From: an uncultured Prevotella sp.
GTDB taxonomy: Bacteria; Bacteroidota; Bacteroidia; Bacteroidales; Bacteroidaceae
NCBI GenBank assembly: GCA_900540375.1
Contig: UQFS01000004.1
Coordinates: forward strand, 66,799 to 130,798
Length of the DNA: 64,000 bases
Direction of reading: 5' to 3'
This document shows positions 8,025 to 15,966 of the stretch, in pieces (position 1 is the first letter of the stretch; each line of letters starts with the position of its first letter). Under the pieces are notes generated by a model that ran no database searches, was not told where the DNA came from, and worked only from the letters and a program-made list of their open reading frames with translations. A program made the position numbers and the translations under genes.

Positions 8025-9281
8025 ATGACTATTACTGTTTTCGGCCTGGGCTTCGTGGGACTCACCACGTCGCTGGGCTTTGCGGAATATGGACACACTG
8101 TCTACGGCGTGGAGATAAGCAACGAGCGCCTGAGTACCATCCAGGGCGGCAAGTTGCCTTTCTTGGAGTATGGTCTCGACGAGGCGCTCACACGTCATCT
8201 CAACCATCGCTTCTATGCTATCGGCACCGACGCTTTAGCTGAGGCGGTGGCAAAGAGCGATTGCGTATACTACTGTGTGGGTACGCCATACGGCAAGGAC
8301 GGCCAGGCTGACCTGACCTATCTGCTTAAAGCCATCGACCAGACACTCGCCGTCAGACCTAAGGATAAATACCAGGTGCTCGTCATCAAGTCGACGGTGC
8401 CCCCTTCGACAACGTCGTCGAAGGTTATTCCACATATCGAAGCCACTGGACTGAAAGTGGGACAGGACCTCGGCATGGCCAACAACCCCGAGTTCCTGCG
8501 TGAGGGACATTGCTGGGATGACTTCATGCATGCCGACCGCATCGTGCTCGGTGTGAGCGACGACCGCTCGGCCGATGTGCTGAGAAACATCTATGCTACT
8601 GTCTCCGCGCCGATCCACTGCGTGACGCTCAACACGGGCGAGTTTATCAAATACCTCTCCAATACGCTGCTCGCCACGCTCATCAGCTACAGCAACGAGA
8701 TGAGTGTGGTGGCCGACACCATTGGCGGTATCGACACGGCTGAGGCTTTCCATATCCTGCACGAGGACAAACGATGGAACAACGCGCCGATGGCGTCCTA
8801 TGTCTATCCAGGTTGCGGATATGGCGGATACTGCCTGCCGAAAGACACCAACGCGCTCTATGCCGTGGCGCGTACGGCCGGCTTCGACGCTTCTATCCTG
8901 AAAAATGTCATCGCCACCAACGACCACATGCCTGCTTTCGTCGCTGACAAGATCGCAAAGGCTGTCGATAACAACCACAATGCAGTCATCGGACTGCTGG
9001 GTCTCTCCTTTAAACCGGGCAGCGATGACGTGCGCGACACGCCAAGCGCCAAGATTGCCAAGGAGCTGATCGCACGCGGCTTTAAGCATATCATCGGCTA
9101 TGATCCTGTCGCCATGGAAGAGTTCAAAAAGCACTACGACTTGACGATGGACTACGCAGCTAACTACGACGACATCCTCAACCACGCTGACGTGCTCGCC
9201 ATCACCACGGCATGGCCTGAGTTCAAGGATGTGCACAAGCAGACGGATAAGACGGTTGTCGACTGTCGCTATATGCTGTAA
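8025..9281 (+). CDS. ugd: UDP-glucose/GDP-mannose dehydrogenase family protein
   Basis: A 418-residue nucleotide-sugar 6-dehydrogenase. The N-terminal VFGLGFVGL dinucleotide fold, the NPEFLREG motif (about 155-162), the catalytic Cys270 in YGGYCLPKD and the C-terminal GLSFKPGSDDVRDTPS stretch are all intact. Such enzymes oxidise UDP-glucose to UDP-glucuronate with two NAD+. Spacing (37 bp after the SDR gene) and direction place it last in the glycan operon; trpS downstream has its own promoter. UDP-glucose specificity is inferred, not proved. Confidence 0.82.
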   Translation: MTITVFGLGFVGLTTSLGFAEYGHTVYGVEISNERLSTIQGGKLPFLEYGLDEALTRHLNHRFYAIGTDALAEAVAKSDCVYYCVGTPYGKDGQADLTYLLKAIDQTLAVRPKDKYQVLVIKSTVPPSTTSSKVIPHIEATGLKVGQDLGMANNPEFLREGHCWDDFMHADRIVLGVSDDRSADVLRNIYATVSAPIHCVTLNTGEFIKYLSNTLLATLISYSNEMSVVADTIGGIDTAEAFHILHEDKRWNNAPMASYVYPGCGYGGYCLPKDTNALYAVARTAGFDASILKNVIATNDHMPAFVADKIAKAVDNNHNAVIGLLGLSFKPGSDDVRDTPSAKIAKELIARGFKHIIGYDPVAMEEFKKHYDLTMDYAANYDDILNHADVLAITTAWPEFKDVHKQTDKTVVDCRYML

Positions 9282-9325
9282 GATATAGGCCGCTGCTTTC
9301 ATGCGCTGCTTTAGGGAGTTTTTAT

Positions 9326-9333
9326 TAACTTTG
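9326..9333 (+). promoter_or_regulatory. trpS promoter -7 box
   Basis: TAACTTTG, 38 bp before the trpS ATG, in the 90-bp gap after ugd. It separates the housekeeping gene from the glycan operon. The -33 region is weak. Confidence 0.6.
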
Positions 9334-9371
9334 TAGCAACAATTATCAAGTAAAAGTACAATACTACATAC

Positions 9372-10463
9372 ATGGGAAAAATTATTCTGACAGGTGACCG
9401 CCCAACGGGCAAGCTCCACCTGGGACACTATGTGGGCAGCCTGCGCCGTCGCGTGCAGCTGCAAAACGAAGGCGACTACGACCGCATGTTTGTCTTTATG
9501 GCTGACGTGCAGGCACTCACTGACAATGCCGACAACCCGGAGAAGATCCGGCAAAACATCGTGGAGGTGGCTCTCGACTATCTCTCTGTGGGACTCGACC
9601 CGAAGAAGTGCACGCTCTATATCCAGAGCCGTATCCCTGAACTCGCTGAGCTCACCACCTATCTGATGAACATCGTCACCGTGAGCCGCGTGCAGCGCAA
9701 CCCAACGGTGAAGACCGAGATCAAGATGCGCAACTTCGATACTAACATCCCGCTTGGCTTCTTCTGCTATCCTGTCTCCCAAGCTGCCGACATCGCAGCT
9801 TTCAAGGCCACCACCGTGCCGGCCGGAGAGGATCAGGAGCCTATGCTGGAGCTCACCCGTGAACTGGTCACCCGTTTCAACCAGATCTATGCGCCCGTGC
9901 TCGTGGAGCCGCAGATCATGCTGCCCGAAAACGCTACCGCACGCCGTCTGCCCGGTACCGACGGTAAGGAAAAGATGAGCAAGAGCCTCGGCAACTGCAT
10001 CTATCTCTCCGACGATGCCGACACGGTGTGGAAGAAAGTCAAGGGTATGTACACCGATCCGACGCACCTCAATGTCTCTGATCCCGGTCATGTGGAGGGC
10101 AATGCCGTCTTCACTTATCTCGATGCCTTCTCTACGGATCAGGACTTTGCAGACTTCTGGCCTGAGTTCAAGAACCTCGATGAGCTGAAGGCTGCCTATA
10201 CAGCCGGCGGCATTGGTGACATGAAGTGCAAGAAGCTGCTCAACAATGTGCTCAACCGCATTCTTGATCCGATCCGTCAGCGCCGCAAGGAGCTGGAGAA
10301 GGACATCCCTGCTATCTTCGACATTCTGAAGAAGGGTTCTGACGATGCCCGTGAGGTGGCTGCCAAGACAATGGATGAGGTGCGCCGCGCCATGCGCATC
10401 GACTATTTCGAGGACACTGAGCTGATCCGTCAGCAGCAGGAGAAATTCAACAACGCGAAATAA
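9372..10463 (+). CDS. trpS: Tryptophan--tRNA ligase
   Basis: A 363-residue class I aminoacyl-tRNA synthetase that charges tRNA-Trp. The HIGH-type motif appears as KLHLGH (residues 15-20) and the KMSKS loop as GKEKMSKSLG near residue 200; TDRPTG-type entry (TGDRPTGK) and GEDQEPMLELTRE are typical of bacterial TrpRS. The protein is slightly longer than the 330-residue E. coli enzyme, with extra C-terminal charged sequence. A hairpin follows 12 bp after the stop. Confidence 0.95.
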   Translation: MGKIILTGDRPTGKLHLGHYVGSLRRRVQLQNEGDYDRMFVFMADVQALTDNADNPEKIRQNIVEVALDYLSVGLDPKKCTLYIQSRIPELAELTTYLMNIVTVSRVQRNPTVKTEIKMRNFDTNIPLGFFCYPVSQAADIAAFKATTVPAGEDQEPMLELTRELVTRFNQIYAPVLVEPQIMLPENATARRLPGTDGKEKMSKSLGNCIYLSDDADTVWKKVKGMYTDPTHLNVSDPGHVEGNAVFTYLDAFSTDQDFADFWPEFKNLDELKAAYTAGGIGDMKCKKLLNNVLNRILDPIRQRRKELEKDIPAIFDILKKGSDDAREVAAKTMDEVRRAMRIDYFEDTELIRQQQEKFNNAK

Positions 10464-10475
10464 GAGACTGCTTTT

Positions 10476-10519
10476 AGACCACCAAACACCGACAAGACGT
10501 CCCAAACGTTTGGTGGTCT
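10476..10519 (+). terminator. Inverted repeat after trpS
   Basis: Perfect 12-bp arms AGACCACCAAAC (10476-10487) and GTTTGGTGGTCT (10508-10519) with a 20-base loop. There is no T-run after it, so it is not a classical intrinsic terminator. Its right arm also contains the -33 TTTG of the next promoter. Confidence 0.6.
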
Positions 10520-10541
10520 GAAAGAAATCTCGTATCTTTGC
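10509..10541 (+). promoter_or_regulatory. Promoter for tRNA-Arg
   Basis: TTTG (10509-10512) and TATCTTTGC (10533-10541) with a 20-bp spacer match the two-part Bacteroidota promoter. Start of transcription would be near 10547, giving a leader of about 130 bases before the tRNA. Confidence 0.75.
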
Positions 10542-10598
10542 AAACGTCTTATACGCCGGTCATCCCATAAGCAGGATGACAGTGCGAAGAAACAGAGT

Positions 10599-10666
10599 GC
10601 TATATATAATGAGGTATAGTTCTATAATATGGTAGAGCCCTATATTATATATAATAAGGTGTATAG
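10599..10666. repeat. AT-rich repeats of about 22-bp spacing in the tRNA leader
   Basis: TATATATAATGAGGT starts at 10601 and TATATATAATAAGGTGT at 10646, 45 bp apart, with a weaker copy (TATAATATGGTAG) at 10623 in between. The 17-base word at 10646-10662 recurs exactly at 38896-38912. The region is transcribed if the promoter above is used. Confidence 0.55.
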
Positions 10667-10675
10667 GACAGTGTC

Positions 10676-10747
10676 GCTCTCATAGTTCAATGGATAGAAC
10701 GTAGGTTTCCTAAACCTTTGATCTGGGTTCGATTCCCAGTGAGAGTA
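10676..10747 (+). tRNA. tRNA-Arg (CCU)
   Basis: A 72-base cloverleaf. Acceptor arms are GCTCTCA and TGAGAGT (G-U at the first pair), D arm GTTC/GAAC with loop AATGGATA, anticodon loop TTCCTAA giving anticodon CCT, and T arm CTGGG-TTCGATT-CCCAG. The anticodon stem has a T-T mismatch at its first pair. CCA is not encoded. It reads AGG codons. A small gene on the opposite strand ends 10 bp downstream. Confidence 0.9.
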
Positions 10748-10757
10748 CTTTTGAGCT

Positions 10758-10982
10758 TTATGCGTTTTCAAGTTCCAACATGATCTCATCCACACAATAG
10801 GCATCGCTCATATTGTGGAGATGATATTCCAGATCGCACATATATTGATAGACATGTGTCTCGTAAAAGATGCGCAGAGCCTTGCTTTCCGGTACATTCA
10901 GCCGTCGGGCAAGTAAAGAGATGATGCGTGCAAACTTCATCTCCAGGATGGTTTTATTGATATATGGATTGTCTTTGATCAT
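10758..10982 (-). CDS. DUF3791-like small protein (third gene of cassette)
   Basis: A 74-residue protein, mostly helical by eye, with a LARRLNVPESKALRIFYET stretch and a C-terminal MSDAYCVDEIM segment like those I recall in DUF3791 proteins. Function unknown. Its start codon overlaps the stop of the DUF3990 gene by 4 bases (ATGA), so its translation is probably coupled to that gene. In other Bacteroidota, DUF3791 and DUF3990 genes sit together, which suggests partners. Confidence 0.6.
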   Translation of the reverse strand: MIKDNPYINKTILEMKFARIISLLARRLNVPESKALRIFYETHVYQYMCDLEYHLHNMSDAYCVDEIMLELENA

Positions 10983-11470
10983 AATGAACTGATTTCTGTG
11001 GATTCTTTATAGGTGAGATATTGGTCAATGACGGATTGGCTGGTGATGCAAATCTGATTGTTGGGCCGGTGATAGCTGAGTCTTTTCAAGGCTTCTTCCG
11101 CCGTTATCAAGTCAGCAGCATAGAGCTCTACGGTATTGAAGACCCTGTCATTAGCGATTCCTCCTTGTATAATGTCGTATTTCTGCCACTCTGTTCCTCC
11201 TTTGCGATTGGAAACGACAAAGTCCAGCCAAGCACGATTGTATTGTTGGAAAGTAAGAATGGACTTACCGTCAAGCAAGGCCTGATCTAAATTGAAATCG
11301 TAAATATTGAGGTATTTCTTTTTCCCATTGTTGGCAGGTCGCATTGCCTAGGAGACCGCTTGCTGTTGCAAGTCTGTGACATAGAATCCCTTTCCAAAGT
11401 CTAAATGGTTGCGGCCTATATGCGCTAAAGGATTGGAGATGACATCAGTAGATCCGTGATAAACGATCAT
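10979..11470 (-). pseudogene. DUF3990 (ADP-ribosyltransferase-like) gene with an internal TAG
   Basis: Reading from the ATG at 11470 gives MIVYHGSTDVISNP, then FGKGFYVTDLQQQAVS, a TAG at 11348-11350 (codon 41), then AMRPANNGKKKYLNIYDF and an open frame to 10979. The frame matches DUF3990 on both sides of the stop: the YHGS start, the GKGFYVT strand and a C-terminal ELYAADL segment. The stop stands where the family, as I recall it, has Trp (A-x-W-A), and a single TGG to TAG change would explain it. Intact length would be 163 residues. The family resembles ADP-ribosyltransferases (His5 and Tyr30 at the expected places). A restart at Met43 (11344) would lose these residues. It overlaps both neighbours by 4 bases. 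Confidence 0.8.
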
Positions 11471-11721
11471 AATCCTCCCTCCTTTCCAAAATTGGGGTTA
11501 TGGCGAAGGATATAAGCGAGCAATTCGTCAACGATATATTCTTTGCCTTGTGTGTGCAAAGCCTCGTAGCTGGGATACAGAAAATGCTCTATCCCATCCG
11601 TCTTGTTGAGTTCGGCTACAATGTCTCTGCCGCTCATCCTTAATCGCTCCGCCAAGTTCTCTATACCAAATACAGCAAACTCAGTCTTCCGCGCTTCTTT
11701 GTCTTGCTCAGATTCCATCAT
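11467..11721 (-). CDS. DUF3791 domain protein (first gene of cassette)
   Basis: An 84-residue protein with the DUF3791 pattern: FAVFGIENLAERLRMSG, a Tyr/Leu-rich middle and LHTQGKEYIVDELLAYI at the end. Function unknown; the family is usually found beside DUF3990. Two Met codons (1 and 2) could start it. A -7 box lies 13 bp upstream. Its stop overlaps the next start by 4 bases (ATGA). The three-gene run with ATGA joints looks like a small toxin-partner unit, but that is an inference. Confidence 0.72.
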   Translation of the reverse strand: MMESEQDKEARKTEFAVFGIENLAERLRMSGRDIVAELNKTDGIEHFLYPSYEALHTQGKEYIVDELLAYILRHNPNFGKEGGL

Positions 11722-11734
11722 TTCATTTTTGTCA

Positions 11735-11742
11735 CAAATTTA
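11735..11742 (-). promoter_or_regulatory. Promoter -7 box of the DUF3791-DUF3990 cassette
   Basis: On the minus strand this reads TAAATTTG, ending 13 bp before the ATG at 11721, so the leader would be very short. It is back to back with the promoter of the ADP-ribosylglycohydrolase gene in a 130-bp gap. Confidence 0.55.
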
Positions 11743-11793
11743 AGTAAAAAGTGCGAGAATCCAAACAGATAAACGAAATATTCAAAGGGTTTC

Positions 11794-11826
11794 TTTGCTT
11801 GTTTTGGCTTTTTATGTTATCTTTGC
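11794..11826 (+). promoter_or_regulatory. Promoter of the ADP-ribosylglycohydrolase gene
   Basis: TTTG (11794-11797), 20-bp spacer, TATCTTTGC (11818-11826). The ATG follows 25 bp later at 11852. Confidence 0.75.
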
Positions 11827-11851
11827 CACTATATAACTAAAACACACGACT

Positions 11852-12646
11852 ATGCTGGGAGCAATCATTGGCGACATTGTGGGATCGCGGTTTGAATTTG
11901 ACGAGATACCTACAGACAATTTTGAACTGTTTCTCGATAAGCCACGCTGCGACTATACCGACGACTCGATCATGACGGTCGCCGTAGCCGATGCGATCCT
12001 CAACCATCGTACCTACAGCGAATCGCTGCACGACTGGGGACGTCGCTATCCCAATCCTAAAGGCGGATACGGCAATATGTTTGCCGAATGGCTGAGCAGC
12101 GATGAACCTAAGCCTCACAACTCATGGGGCAACGGCGCGGCCATGCGCGTGAGTCCGGTGGGCTGGCTCTTCGACGACTATCACGAGGTGATGGACGAGG
12201 CAAAGAAGAGCGCACAGTGCAGCCATCTGCATAAGGAGGCCATACGGGGCGCACAGTGCGTCGCTACACTCATCTACTGGCTGCGCACCTGCCGTATCAC
12301 CAAGGAAGAGATAGAGAGCGCCGTGAAGCATAATTTCGGCTATGAGCTGCCACCGCTCGGTGACATCATGAAGATAGGCGCTGAGGGTCATTTCGACTCG
12401 TCGTGCCAGGAGACAGTGCCTTGGGCGATCCGTTGTTTCTTAGAGAGCAACAGCTTTGAAGGTGCCATCCGCAATGCCGTCATGACGCGTGGCGACACCG
12501 ACACGAAAGCTGCCATTACCGGCTCCATCGCAGAGGCCTTCTATGAAGTGCCCGACACGCTCTACGAGCAAGCCTGCTCCTATCTTGAGCCCGACATGCT
12601 TGACATCGTGCAGCAATACTACCAGCGACTGCAGGAAGACCTGTAA
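11852..12646 (+). CDS. ADP-ribosylglycohydrolase family protein
   Basis: A 264-residue protein of the DraG/ARH family, which removes ADP-ribose from modified proteins or nucleic acids using two magnesium ions. The N-terminal GAIIGDIVGS, the metal-binding TDDSIM (Thr36-Asp37-Asp38) and the second metal motif GDTDT (Asp215, Thr216, Asp217) are intact. No signal peptide, so cytoplasmic. It is transcribed away from a cassette with an ADP-ribosyltransferase-like gene, with only 130 bp between them, so it may reverse that enzyme's mark; this link is inference. Confidence 0.85.
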   Translation: MLGAIIGDIVGSRFEFDEIPTDNFELFLDKPRCDYTDDSIMTVAVADAILNHRTYSESLHDWGRRYPNPKGGYGNMFAEWLSSDEPKPHNSWGNGAAMRVSPVGWLFDDYHEVMDEAKKSAQCSHLHKEAIRGAQCVATLIYWLRTCRITKEEIESAVKHNFGYELPPLGDIMKIGAEGHFDSSCQETVPWAIRCFLESNSFEGAIRNAVMTRGDTDTKAAITGSIAEAFYEVPDTLYEQACSYLEPDMLDIVQQYYQRLQEDL

Positions 12647-12650
12647 AGAG

Positions 12651-12713
12651 TGAATGACAAAATAACAATAAACGAATGACGAAGTAAAAATAATCAAATG
12701 ACGAAATAAAAAA
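12651..12713. repeat. 22-bp tandem array after the ADP-ribosylglycohydrolase gene
   Basis: Three units start at 12651, 12673 and 12695, exactly 22 bp apart. Each opens (G/A)AATGAC(A/G)AA(A/G)TAA and continues AT-rich. The array begins 4 bp after the stop codon and runs into the terminator hairpin. Confidence 0.75.
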
Positions 12714-12746
12714 TCCCCGCCAAGCAACTGCCTGACGGGGATTTTT
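12709..12746. terminator. Bidirectional terminator
   Basis: AAAAATCCCCG (12709-12719) and CGGGGATTTTT (12736-12746) form an 11-bp stem with A and T runs on the two sides, so it can end transcripts from both directions: the glycohydrolase gene (+) and secDF (-). Confidence 0.85.
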
Positions 12747-12763
12747 CATGGTTGTCTGGACGT

Positions 12764-12786
12764 GGCAAAGCCATCATGGCTTTGCC
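12764..12786 (-). terminator. Hairpin after secDF
   Basis: GGCAAAGCC (12764-12772) and GGCTTTGCC (12778-12786) with a 5-base loop, 15 bp after the secDF stop on the minus strand. No strong T-run; it may act with the stronger hairpin beyond it. Confidence 0.5.
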
Positions 12787-12800
12787 TTACGTCTGTGATA

Positions 12801-15800
12801 TTATGCCTGTGCCTGTACTTCGGCCAGTGCCTCTTTCTGATCCTTCTCGCCCTTCTTGCCGAGGATGAGGTAAGCGATTGGCGATGCGAGGAAGATAGAG
12901 CTCAGCGTACCGACAAACACACCGATGATCATAGCGAATGAGAAGCTGCGTGTGGAGTCACCACCAAGAATGAAGATGGCGAGCAACACGATGAGCGTAC
13001 TGGCTGACGTGTTGATGGTACGGGCCAAGGTCTCGTTGATACTCAGGTTGAAGAGTTCATATTTGTTGCCCTTCGGATGGTTGCGCAGGTTCTCACGGAT
13101 ACGGTCGAAGACCACCACTGAGTCGTTGATATCATAACCAATCACCGTCAGGATAGCGCCGATAAACGTCTGGTCGATCTCCAACGAGAAGCCGATCCAA
13201 CCGTAGCACAGTGAGTAGAGGCCGATGACCATCGTCGTATCGATGGCAAGGGCGGCGATGGAACCCACGGAGAAGCCCAGGTTGCGGAAGCGCAGCAAGA
13301 TATAGAGGAAGATGAAGAACAGGGCAAGACCCACACTGAGGAAGGCATTGCGCGTGATGTCCTTAGCCACAGACGGGCCGACCTTAGAAGAACTGATGAT
13401 AGAGCCGCCCTGGCGGATATCAGGATTCTTGAAGGCGTCGACGTTAGCCTGGCTGACGAAGCCACCCTTCTTCAAGGCGTTGTAGAGGATTGTCTCAGCC
13501 TTGTCGTCCTCGGTGGGCTTGTTGCTGTCGATATTCCAGTTGGTCGACACACGGATGGTCTTGCCGTCGGTACCGATAGCGATGACGTTTGTCGTAGCAG
13601 GCTTGCCGGCGTTAGGACCGCTGGTGTTGACAAAGGCGTTGCTCAGCACGTTGCGCACATCCTCCACAGGAACGGACTTGTCGAGTGTGACAACATAGTT
13701 GCGGCCCCCCGTGAAGTCAATGCCTAAGCTCAGTCCGCGCACTGCGAAGCTGACGATGCTGATGATGATGAACACAGCGTAGACAGAGAAGCTGGCCTTG
13801 AACATGTGCATGAACTTGAAGTTCGTGCCCTGCATGAGGTTCTTGGAGAGCTTGGTGTCGAACTTCAAATGCATCCACTTGTCATGGTTGAGCTTGTAGT
13901 CATAGAGCAGACGTGTCAAGTACACGGCACTGAAGAACGAGCAGCAGATACCGATGATCCAAGTGGTTGCGAAACCGCGGATAGGACCGGTACCCACAAG
14001 GAGCAGGATCACACCGGTGATCAACGAAGTAAGGTTGGAGTCGAAGATAGCGGAGAAGGCGTTGCTGTAGCCGGCGTTGACGGCCTGCTTCATGCCCTTG
14101 CCGGCACGCAGCTCTTCCTTGATACGCTCATAGATCAGCACGTTGGCATCGACGGCGGTACCCAGTGACAACACCATACCGGCGATACCGGACATTGTCA
14201 AGGCTGCCTGGAACGACGTAAGGATTCCCAGGGTGAAGAACACGTTGATGAGCAGAGCACCAACAGCGATGCTTCCGGGGATGATGTTATACATTGCCAG
14301 CATGAAGACAATCAGCAGCACGAAGGCAATGACGAAGGAGATGAGACCCTGCTGGATGGACTGTGCACCCAAGGTAGGACCGACGACCTCTTCCTGAACG
14401 ATGTGAGCAGGAGCAGGCATACGGCCGGACTTCAATGTGTTGGCCAGGTCCTTGGTATCTTCAATGGTGAAGTTACCGGAGATAGAGCTCTGTCCACCGT
14501 CGATCTCACCGTTGACACGAGGAGCAGAATAGACGACACCGTCGAGCACGATGGCGATAGCCTTGCCGACATTGGCTTTGGTGAGCTCTGCCCAGCGGCG
14601 TGCACCGTCAGAGTTCATGGTCATGCTGACCTCAGGCTGACCGGTGATATTGTTGAACTGGTCGGAAGCGTCGATGACGACATCACCCTCCAGCGGAGCG
14701 CGTCCGTTGGTCGTAGTAACCTTCAGCGCGTGGAGCTCGAAGATGTTCTTGGCGCCTACGTCAGCAGGCTTAGCGCTCCAAAGCAGTTTCAGATCAGAGG
14801 GGAGCACCTGCTTGGCCACAGCGCCGTAGATGATGCGGTTGATGGCTGCGGTATCGCGGACGCTGGCATAGCCGACAACGCTCAACCCCTGATTGGTAGT
14901 CTGCAGCATGGCGAGCAGCGGATGCAGCTTCTTTGCCTCGGCGAGCTGAGCGTCGGGGGTCGTCTGCACGCTGGTCTTCTTAGTGTTGTTGAGCTTGAAC
15001 TTCGGCTTAGCCTGTGTGATAGCGGGTTTCTCGGCAGCGGCTTTCTTGGTGCTGTCGCTCTTTGCTACCTTGGCAGTGTCGCTCTCGCTGCCGCCATTGG
15101 CCATGCGGCTGTCGAGCTGCTGAAGGTAAGGGGCAATTTCCTGAGCGTTGTAGGTTTCCCAAAACTCCAGGTTGGCACTACCTTGCAAGAGCTTGCGCAT
15201 ACGCTCGGGTTCGCGGATACCCGGCATCTCCACCATGATACGTCCCTCAGCGCCCTGCACTTTCTGGATGTTGGGCTGTACGACGCCGAACTGGTCAATA
15301 CGTGTTCTGACGACATTGAAGGAGTTGTCGATGGCCGAGTTGACCTCTTCGCGGATGACCTTCTCCACGTCGGTATCGGAGCTGGTCGGTGAGACCTTGC
15401 CCTGAAGTTCCTGAGTAGCGAAGACCTCAGCGAGGTGATGGCCGGGAGCATTCTTGTGATAAGCGTCGATAAAGAGGCTGACGAAGTCGCCCTGTGTACG
15501 CTCCTGCTCGGCACGTACGTCTCTCATGGACTTGACAAAAGCCATGTCGGTCTTATGGTCGGCGAGATTCTCAACGACATCAGGCACGCTGACCTCGAGG
15601 ATAACGTTCATACCGCCTTTCAAGTCCAGACCGAGACCGATCTGTGTCTCAAGACATTTTTGGTAGCTGTAGACGCCCAAATACTTCACAGAATCTTTGT
15701 AATCCTGCTGGGCGATGGGATCTTTCAACTTGGCAGCCTGCTCGTCGTAGTAATGCGTGGCGATAGGGAATGACAAGTAGAAGATGCAAACGAGCGTCAG

Positions 15801-15839
15801 AAGGACACCGGTTGCAATGACAATTCCTTTGTTTTGCAT
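12801..15839 (-). CDS. secDF: Protein translocase subunit SecDF (fused)
   Basis: A 1012-residue fusion of SecD and SecF, the form usual in Bacteroidota. The first membrane helix (residues 5-27) is followed by GLGLDLKGGMNVILEV (D1 motif), a large periplasmic domain with a low-complexity lysine/alanine/threonine insert near 258-300, five SecD helices around 490-640, then a SecF half starting near 680 with LGIDFTGGRNY and its own helices to about 1000. It uses the proton gradient to pull preproteins out of SecYEG. The minus-strand TATCTTTGC box at 15919-15927 is its likely promoter; hairpins follow the stop. Confidence 0.95.
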   Translation of the reverse strand: MQNKGIVIATGVLLTLVCIFYLSFPIATHYYDEQAAKLKDPIAQQDYKDSVKYLGVYSYQKCLETQIGLGLDLKGGMNVILEVSVPDVVENLADHKTDMAFVKSMRDVRAEQERTQGDFVSLFIDAYHKNAPGHHLAEVFATQELQGKVSPTSSDTDVEKVIREEVNSAIDNSFNVVRTRIDQFGVVQPNIQKVQGAEGRIMVEMPGIREPERMRKLLQGSANLEFWETYNAQEIAPYLQQLDSRMANGGSESDTAKVAKSDSTKKAAAEKPAITQAKPKFKLNNTKKTSVQTTPDAQLAEAKKLHPLLAMLQTTNQGLSVVGYASVRDTAAINRIIYGAVAKQVLPSDLKLLWSAKPADVGAKNIFELHALKVTTTNGRAPLEGDVVIDASDQFNNITGQPEVSMTMNSDGARRWAELTKANVGKAIAIVLDGVVYSAPRVNGEIDGGQSSISGNFTIEDTKDLANTLKSGRMPAPAHIVQEEVVGPTLGAQSIQQGLISFVIAFVLLIVFMLAMYNIIPGSIAVGALLINVFFTLGILTSFQAALTMSGIAGMVLSLGTAVDANVLIYERIKEELRAGKGMKQAVNAGYSNAFSAIFDSNLTSLITGVILLLVGTGPIRGFATTWIIGICCSFFSAVYLTRLLYDYKLNHDKWMHLKFDTKLSKNLMQGTNFKFMHMFKASFSVYAVFIIISIVSFAVRGLSLGIDFTGGRNYVVTLDKSVPVEDVRNVLSNAFVNTSGPNAGKPATTNVIAIGTDGKTIRVSTNWNIDSNKPTEDDKAETILYNALKKGGFVSQANVDAFKNPDIRQGGSIISSSKVGPSVAKDITRNAFLSVGLALFFIFLYILLRFRNLGFSVGSIAALAIDTTMVIGLYSLCYGWIGFSLEIDQTFIGAILTVIGYDINDSVVVFDRIRENLRNHPKGNKYELFNLSINETLARTINTSASTLIVLLAIFILGGDSTRSFSFAMIIGVFVGTLSSIFLASPIAYLILGKKGEKDQKEALAEVQAQA

Positions 15840-15918
15840 TTTGTTAGTTTATTATTTTATTTTTCTCTTTTTGTTTTTCCTTGAGAGTGATCTGCGATTG
15901 TTTTCGCATATAAGATGT

Positions 15919-15927
15919 GCAAAGATA
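15919..15927 (-). promoter_or_regulatory. secDF promoter -7 box
   Basis: Minus-strand TATCTTTGC, 79 bp before the secDF ATG. The intervening leader is a T-rich tract on the plus strand. Confidence 0.6.
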
Positions 15928-15966
15928 GCTATTTTTTCACGCTTTAGAAAATTTTAGCGAATGTTT

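Noticed and set aside
8235..10505. Very long open frame on the minus strand (756 codons)
   Set aside because: It runs opposite to ugd and trpS, whose motifs are clear; its translation has no recognisable domain and it reflects codon bias of the real genes.
10676..12646. Integrated island at tRNA-Arg
   Set aside because: No integrase gene and no repeated tRNA 3' end was found in the following 2 kb.
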